Below are positions 22,426-25,539 of a DNA stretch of 25,539 nt, in pieces (the first letter of the stretch is position 1; each line of letters opens with the position of its first letter). This DNA comes from Clostridia bacterium (GTDB taxonomy: Bacteria > Bacillota > Clostridia > Oscillospirales > CAG-272). A model generated the notes under the pieces. It searched no databases and was not told the DNA's origin. It saw only the letters and a program-made list of their open reading frames with translations. The stretch lies in NCBI GenBank assembly GCA_900763885.1, contig CAAFLY010000295.1, positions 1 through 25,539 of the forward strand, written 5' to 3'. A program made the position numbers and the translations under genes.

Positions 22426-24258
22426 TTGAAAGAACTATTCGTTGACAATTTCGCCGGAGGCGGCGGAGCTTCGACCGGCATCGAAATGGCAATCGGGCGC
22501 AGCGTAGACATTGCAATCAACCACGACCCAGATGCCATAGCGATGCACAAGGCAAATCACCCCGCATCAAAGCATTACTGTGAGGACGTCTGGCAGGTGG
22601 ATCCTGTCGAAGCCTGCGCCGGAAACCCCGTCGCGCTGGCGTGGTTTTCGCCGGACTGCAAGCATTTTTCTCGCGCAAAAGGCGGGAAGCCGGTAGACAA
22701 GAACATTAGAGGACTGGCATGGGTCGCCATCAAGTGGGCATACACAGTGCGCCCGAAGGTTCTGATGCTTGAGAACGTCCCCGAAATTCAAACGTGGGGT
22801 CCGCTCGGAAAGGACGGCAAGCCTATAAAGGAACGCGCCGGTGAGACTTTCATGGGCTTTATTCTCGCCTTGACTGGCGGCATTCCCGCATGGCACCCGG
22901 CATACCAAGAGATGTGCGATGCGCTCTCAATCGAACCGACATCGGAAATGGCGCAGAAACTGCAAAGGGGGCTGGGATACAAGGTACAGCACCGAACGCT
23001 GAAATCCTGCGATTATGGCGCACCGACGACAAGGACACGCTTCTATCTCATCGCCCGCTGCGACGGTCGCCCCATTGTCTGGGCAGAACCCACACACGCC
23101 CCAAAAGACAGCGAAGCAGTCAAGCAAGGACTTAAACTGCCGTACCACACCGCCGCCGAGTGCATCGACTGGTCGATACCCGCGCAAAGCATCTTCGAGC
23201 GCAAAAAGCCGCTGGCAGAAAACACGATGCGGAGGATCGCGCGAGGTATTCAGAAATTCGTAATTGACAACCCCGAACCGTTCATCGTGACCGTCAACCA
23301 TTCCGGCGAAGGCTTTAGAGGACAGAGTACGGATGAGCCGCTCGGAACTATTACGGCAAAGAACGGATACGGCGTGGTCACGCCGACGATCATGTGCAAC
23401 AACACAAACAACGTCGGCGCGAGCGTCGAGACACCCCTCCCTACCGTCACAACAGGAAACCGCAACTATCTCGTAGCCCCTTCCATCGTTCCCATCGGAT
23501 ACGGAGAACGCGAAGGGCAGGCACCAAGAGTGAACAAGGTCGACGAGCCGCTCGGAACGGTCGTAACAAGCGGAAAACACTACCTCGTCGCCCCGACGCT
23601 GATCCAGTACCATAGCGAGACCGCCAAAGATGAAGTGCGCGGGCAAGAGCTGACAGAGCCACTCATGACGCAGGACACCTCGAATAGATATGCCCTCTCG
23701 GTGGCACACATCATGAAGAACTACGGCGGAGGATATAACGGCGCAGGAAGCGCAGCGGATGCCCCACTTGACACGGTCACAGCCAAAGATCACAACTCCC
23801 TCGTTACCGCCCACATCATGACAATGCGGAACAACATGGACGGTCAGCCCATCGACGAGCCGCTGACAACCATCTCCTGCAGTGGAGCGCACCACGCAGA
23901 GGTTCAAGCATTCCTCGTGAAATACTTCTCCACAGGCGCGGCAAAATCGGTCAATGAACCGCTTGATACGGTGACGACAAAGGATCGCTTCGCGCTGGTA
24001 ACCATTCACGGTGAGGAGTACATAATCACGGACATAAAAATGAGAATGCTTCAGCCGCGCGAACTTTTCAACGCGCAAGGTTTCCCCAGCGACTACATCA
24101 TCGACCACGATGCGGACGGACACCCATACGTGAAATCAAAGCAGGTCGCACGGTGCGGAAACGCGGTCACACCGCAGGTACCCGCCGCCCTCGTCAGAGC
24201 GAATCTGCCGGAGGAATGTACGCCAATCACCACAGACCGCAAAGCGGTAAATTCATAA
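22426..24258 (+). CDS. DNA (cytosine-5) methyltransferase with seven internal repeats
   Basis: A 610-residue enzyme that transfers methyl groups to cytosine in phage DNA, probably to avoid host restriction. Motif I is DNFAGGGGASTG (7-18); motif IV is SPDCKHFS (75-82) with catalytic C78 (Asp replaces the usual Pro before Cys); motif VI is ENVPE (116-120); motif VIII is TRTRFYLIA (202-210); motifs IX-X are RELFNAQGFP and QVARCGNAVTPQV (573-585). Between VIII and IX, where target recognition sits, are seven repeats of the form xEPLxTVTxxxRxxLV at about 303, 335, 373, 410, 445, 477 and 510. The start is TTG behind AAGGAGGAA. No restriction enzyme gene is near, so it is an orphan enzyme. Confidence 0.95.
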   Translation: MKELFVDNFAGGGGASTGIEMAIGRSVDIAINHDPDAIAMHKANHPASKHYCEDVWQVDPVEACAGNPVALAWFSPDCKHFSRAKGGKPVDKNIRGLAWVAIKWAYTVRPKVLMLENVPEIQTWGPLGKDGKPIKERAGETFMGFILALTGGIPAWHPAYQEMCDALSIEPTSEMAQKLQRGLGYKVQHRTLKSCDYGAPTTRTRFYLIARCDGRPIVWAEPTHAPKDSEAVKQGLKLPYHTAAECIDWSIPAQSIFERKKPLAENTMRRIARGIQKFVIDNPEPFIVTVNHSGEGFRGQSTDEPLGTITAKNGYGVVTPTIMCNNTNNVGASVETPLPTVTTGNRNYLVAPSIVPIGYGEREGQAPRVNKVDEPLGTVVTSGKHYLVAPTLIQYHSETAKDEVRGQELTEPLMTQDTSNRYALSVAHIMKNYGGGYNGAGSAADAPLDTVTAKDHNSLVTAHIMTMRNNMDGQPIDEPLTTISCSGAHHAEVQAFLVKYFSTGAAKSVNEPLDTVTTKDRFALVTIHGEEYIITDIKMRMLQPRELFNAQGFPSDYIIDHDADGHPYVKSKQVARCGNAVTPQVPAALVRANLPEECTPITTDRKAVNS

Positions 24259-24270
24259 GGAGGAATCACC

Positions 24271-24495
24271 ATGAAAAGCATGACACTCACCACCTGCGGC
24301 ACAAGCATACCGAGAAACATTCTCGAACTTGCCGCAGAGATCAACAACAAACTCGGAGACCAAAACTTCACCGTCGCCATCCGCGACGAAGACACCGGCA
24401 GAGAATATCTCATAGAGCCGCACGAAAGGAGGATGTCGCATGACGCTGAAAGAGGCAACAGAAGCCGCCGAACGCTGTGCGCCCGTCACGCATAA
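24271..24495 (+). CDS. Small phage protein of unknown function
   Basis: A 74-residue protein starting behind TAAGGAGG, 12 nt after the methyltransferase. It begins with SMTLTTCGTSIPRNILELAA and contains a beta-like VAIRDEDTGREYLIEP part. The basic tail is translated from sequence that also codes the next gene (56-nt overlap). Function unknown; it is part of the early-type string of small genes. Confidence 0.6.
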   Translation: MKSMTLTTCGTSIPRNILELAAEINNKLGDQNFTVAIRDEDTGREYLIEPHERRMSHDAERGNRSRRTLCARHA

Positions 24496-24646
24496 CGGGA
24501 TCGAATACACCAGAATCACCGAGGCTGGATACCAATATGATGCGAACGGGAAACGCTCGCCGTTCGTCCAGCTTCTCGACAGATGCGGACACAGCGTAGC
24601 ATACGCCGACCCATCCCGATGTACGACAAAGGAGGCGACGGAATGA
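24440..24646 (+). CDS. Small phage protein of unknown function
   Basis: A 68-residue protein with AAAGGAGG just before its ATG. It starts TLKEATEAAERCAPVTHNGI and has a YTRITEAGYQYD strand pair and a Cys/Ser end. This is a typical size and make-up for accessory early phage proteins. It overlaps the gene before by 56 nt and the one after by 4 nt (ATGA). Confidence 0.65.
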   Translation: MTLKEATEAAERCAPVTHNGIEYTRITEAGYQYDANGKRSPFVQLLDRCGHSVAYADPSRCTTKEATE

Positions 24647-24816
24647 TCTGGATAAAATTCTACCATCCAGACGGTCGAGACCTCGGAGGGTACACCCTCC
24701 TCGGAACCTTCGCCGGAGAGCTTCAGAACACAAAGGAACTACTCGCGGCAGAGAACGGCATCAAACCGGAAGACATCGAGGTCAGACTTGAAGAACGCAA
24801 AGGAGGCACACGATGA
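24643..24816 (+). CDS. Small phage protein of unknown function
   Basis: The ATG at 24643 follows AAAGGAGG and overlaps the previous stop by 4 nt; the longer frame from 24583 lies inside the previous gene. The 57-residue product begins MIWIKFYHPDGRDLGGYTLL and ends in a helix with NGIKPEDIEVRLEERKG. It is not recognised. It shares a 4-nt ATGA overlap with the next gene. Confidence 0.62.
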   Translation: MIWIKFYHPDGRDLGGYTLLGTFAGELQNTKELLAAENGIKPEDIEVRLEERKGGTR

Positions 24817-25031
24817 AGAACCGCCTCTTTGATGAAAACGGCATAGCCCGAACACGACCGCCCACCGGCGACAAGCCACACCCGAAAGGTCGGGCAAACA
24901 AGCAAGCAGAAAAGCAAGCCCGCGAATACGAAGTATGCGGCAAATGCACGAAGAAACGATGCAGTGGAACAGACACCTGCGTCAAAAAGAGAATGAAGGA
25001 GGAACTCAAAGATGAAACAGAAACTTTATAA
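24813..25031 (+). CDS. Small basic four-cysteine (possible zinc-binding) protein
   Basis: A 72-residue Lys/Arg-rich protein behind AAAGGAGG. Cysteines at 42, 45, 50 and 56 (CGKC-x4-C-x5-C) could hold one zinc ion. The N-terminal half is basic and Pro-rich (ARTRPPTGDKPHPKGRANK). It might bind nucleic acid. It overlaps the next gene by 20 nt. No family recognised. Confidence 0.62.
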   Translation: MKNRLFDENGIARTRPPTGDKPHPKGRANKQAEKQAREYEVCGKCTKKRCSGTDTCVKKRMKEELKDETETL

Positions 25032-25233
25032 GGTCAAGGTGCAGCGTCCGCTCTTCCCGCCGGACGCGCCGGTTCTGATTTACAGCAAGTGCGGGACAAT
25101 TCCGCCGATGCAGCTCCCGAACGAGGGTGCGCTGAAAGAAGCCCTTGGCGACGACCAGAAGGCATACTTCGAATGCAGCGTGGAAGGAACGATCCTCCAG
25201 CTTCGCAGAAGACTGCGCCACCAGCACTGGTAA
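25012..25233 (+). CDS. Small phage protein of unknown function
   Basis: A 73-residue protein with GAAGGAGG upstream of its ATG, overlapping the end of the previous gene. It has a beta-rich start (LYKVKVQRPLFPPDAPVLIY), a helix (EGALKEALGDDQKAYFE) and an Arg-rich end. It is the last gene before the intergenic control region with promoter P3. Function unknown. Confidence 0.62.
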   Translation: MKQKLYKVKVQRPLFPPDAPVLIYSKCGTIPPMQLPNEGALKEALGDDQKAYFECSVEGTILQLRRRLRHQHW

Positions 25234-25235
25234 CC

Positions 25236-25260
25236 CGAAAATTGAGATTTTCACGTGAAA
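25236..25260 (+). promoter_or_regulatory. Operator-like motif copy 3 and overlapping palindromes upstream of P3
   Basis: CGAAAATTGAGA at 25236-25247 matches the two motif copies at 20756-20767 and 20979-20990 in 11 of 12 bases. Here it is also part of an inverted repeat GAAAAT-TGAG-ATTTTC (25237-25252). This overlaps the perfect palindrome TTTCACGTGAAA (25249-25260). Such dense symmetry suggests regulator binding. Confidence 0.55.
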
Positions 25261-25282
25261 CACTCATTATTCAAGAAACCCA

Positions 25283-25311
25283 TTGTAAAAACACCGCCGT
25301 CGTGCTATAAT
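25283..25311 (+). promoter_or_regulatory. Sigma-A-type promoter P3
   Basis: TTGTAA at 25283-25288, a 17-nt spacer and a perfect TATAAT at 25306-25311. It lies 38 nt before the start of the regulator gene. The inverted repeat CGCCGT (25295-25300) with ACGGCG (25320-25325) flanks the -10 box and is a possible operator for the regulator itself. Confidence 0.85.
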
Positions 25312-25349
25312 ATAAACCAACGGCGAAAAAGAAAAGGAGGACACACCGC

Positions 25350-25539
25350 ATGGCATACGGACGACCGATGAAGAACGGAACGCGCCGCGTTCCCGTAACA
25401 CTTCACATCCCCATCGGAATGCTTGAGACCATCGACGACTACGTAGCGGACTACGCGCAGACCAGCGGTACCGCTTACAGCCGGTCGGATTTCTATAACG
25501 AAGCCGCTGTCGCTTTCCTGCAGAGCAAAGGAATCGACC
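25350..25539 (+). CDS. Ribbon-helix-helix regulator, N-terminal part (runs off the window)
   Basis: The ATG at 25350 follows AAAAGGAGG and the frame is open to the end of the window (63 full codons). The order basic start, strand (RRVPVTLHIPIGMLETIDDY) and two helices (YSRSDFYNEAAVAFLQSKG) is typical of ribbon-helix-helix DNA-binding proteins of the Arc/CopG type. These bind operators as dimers. Alone behind promoter P3 with inverted repeats around it, it may regulate itself and other promoters. The full length is not visible. Confidence 0.75.
   Translation, partial: MAYGRPMKNGTRRVPVTLHIPIGMLETIDDYVADYAQTSGTAYSRSDFYNEAAVAFLQSKGID

Overview
This window is part of a tailed-phage genome or prophage with a contractile tail (myovirus type). 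The host is probably a Gram-positive Clostridia-like Firmicute. The evidence is strong AAAGGAGG-type ribosome binding sites before almost every gene, a tail and baseplate module in the PBSX (xkd) order, a modular endolysin with LysM and CW_7-type wall-binding domains, and an LL-H-type holin. Every clear gene is on the + strand. I see no integrase, capsid gene, tRNA, rRNA, insertion sequence or CRISPR array.

Layout. (1) 1-5721: end of the tape measure protein, then LysM tail protein, gp27-like hub, DUF2577, gp25-like DUF2634, baseplate J and DUF2313 proteins. (2) 5746-8280: a tail fibre with about twelve 38-39-residue repeats inserted into its N-terminal collar domain. (3) 8291-16935: a complete diversity-generating retroelement (DGR). 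It comprises a 2029-residue target protein with a C-terminal variable repeat (VR), a stem-loop just after it, a tandem-fused Avd-like accessory protein, the template repeat (TR), a structured spacer RNA and the reverse transcriptase. TR and VR differ at 15 template adenines and only one other base within the core. (4) 16932-20749: small tail or lysis-associated genes, two membrane proteins, a two-enzyme endolysin with a likely internal start, and a holin. (5) 20750-21130: a regulatory region with two consensus sigma-A promoters, a likely promoter-to-terminator small RNA of about 130 nt and a structured leader. (6) 21131-25539: an early-type cluster of small unknown genes around a C5 DNA methyltransferase with seven internal repeats, ending in a third promoter and a ribbon-helix-helix regulator cut by the window edge.

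How it works together. The late genes 1-20749 look like one long operon; I see no convincing promoter inside. The DGR sits inside it, so receptor-binding diversification would be transcribed with virion genes. A 12-nt motif, CGRAAATTGAGA, recurs at all three promoters and may be the shared operator of this phage.

The most notable points are the double-domain Avd, the candidate small RNA, the shared promoter motif, and the repeat array that splits the fibre's collar domain.
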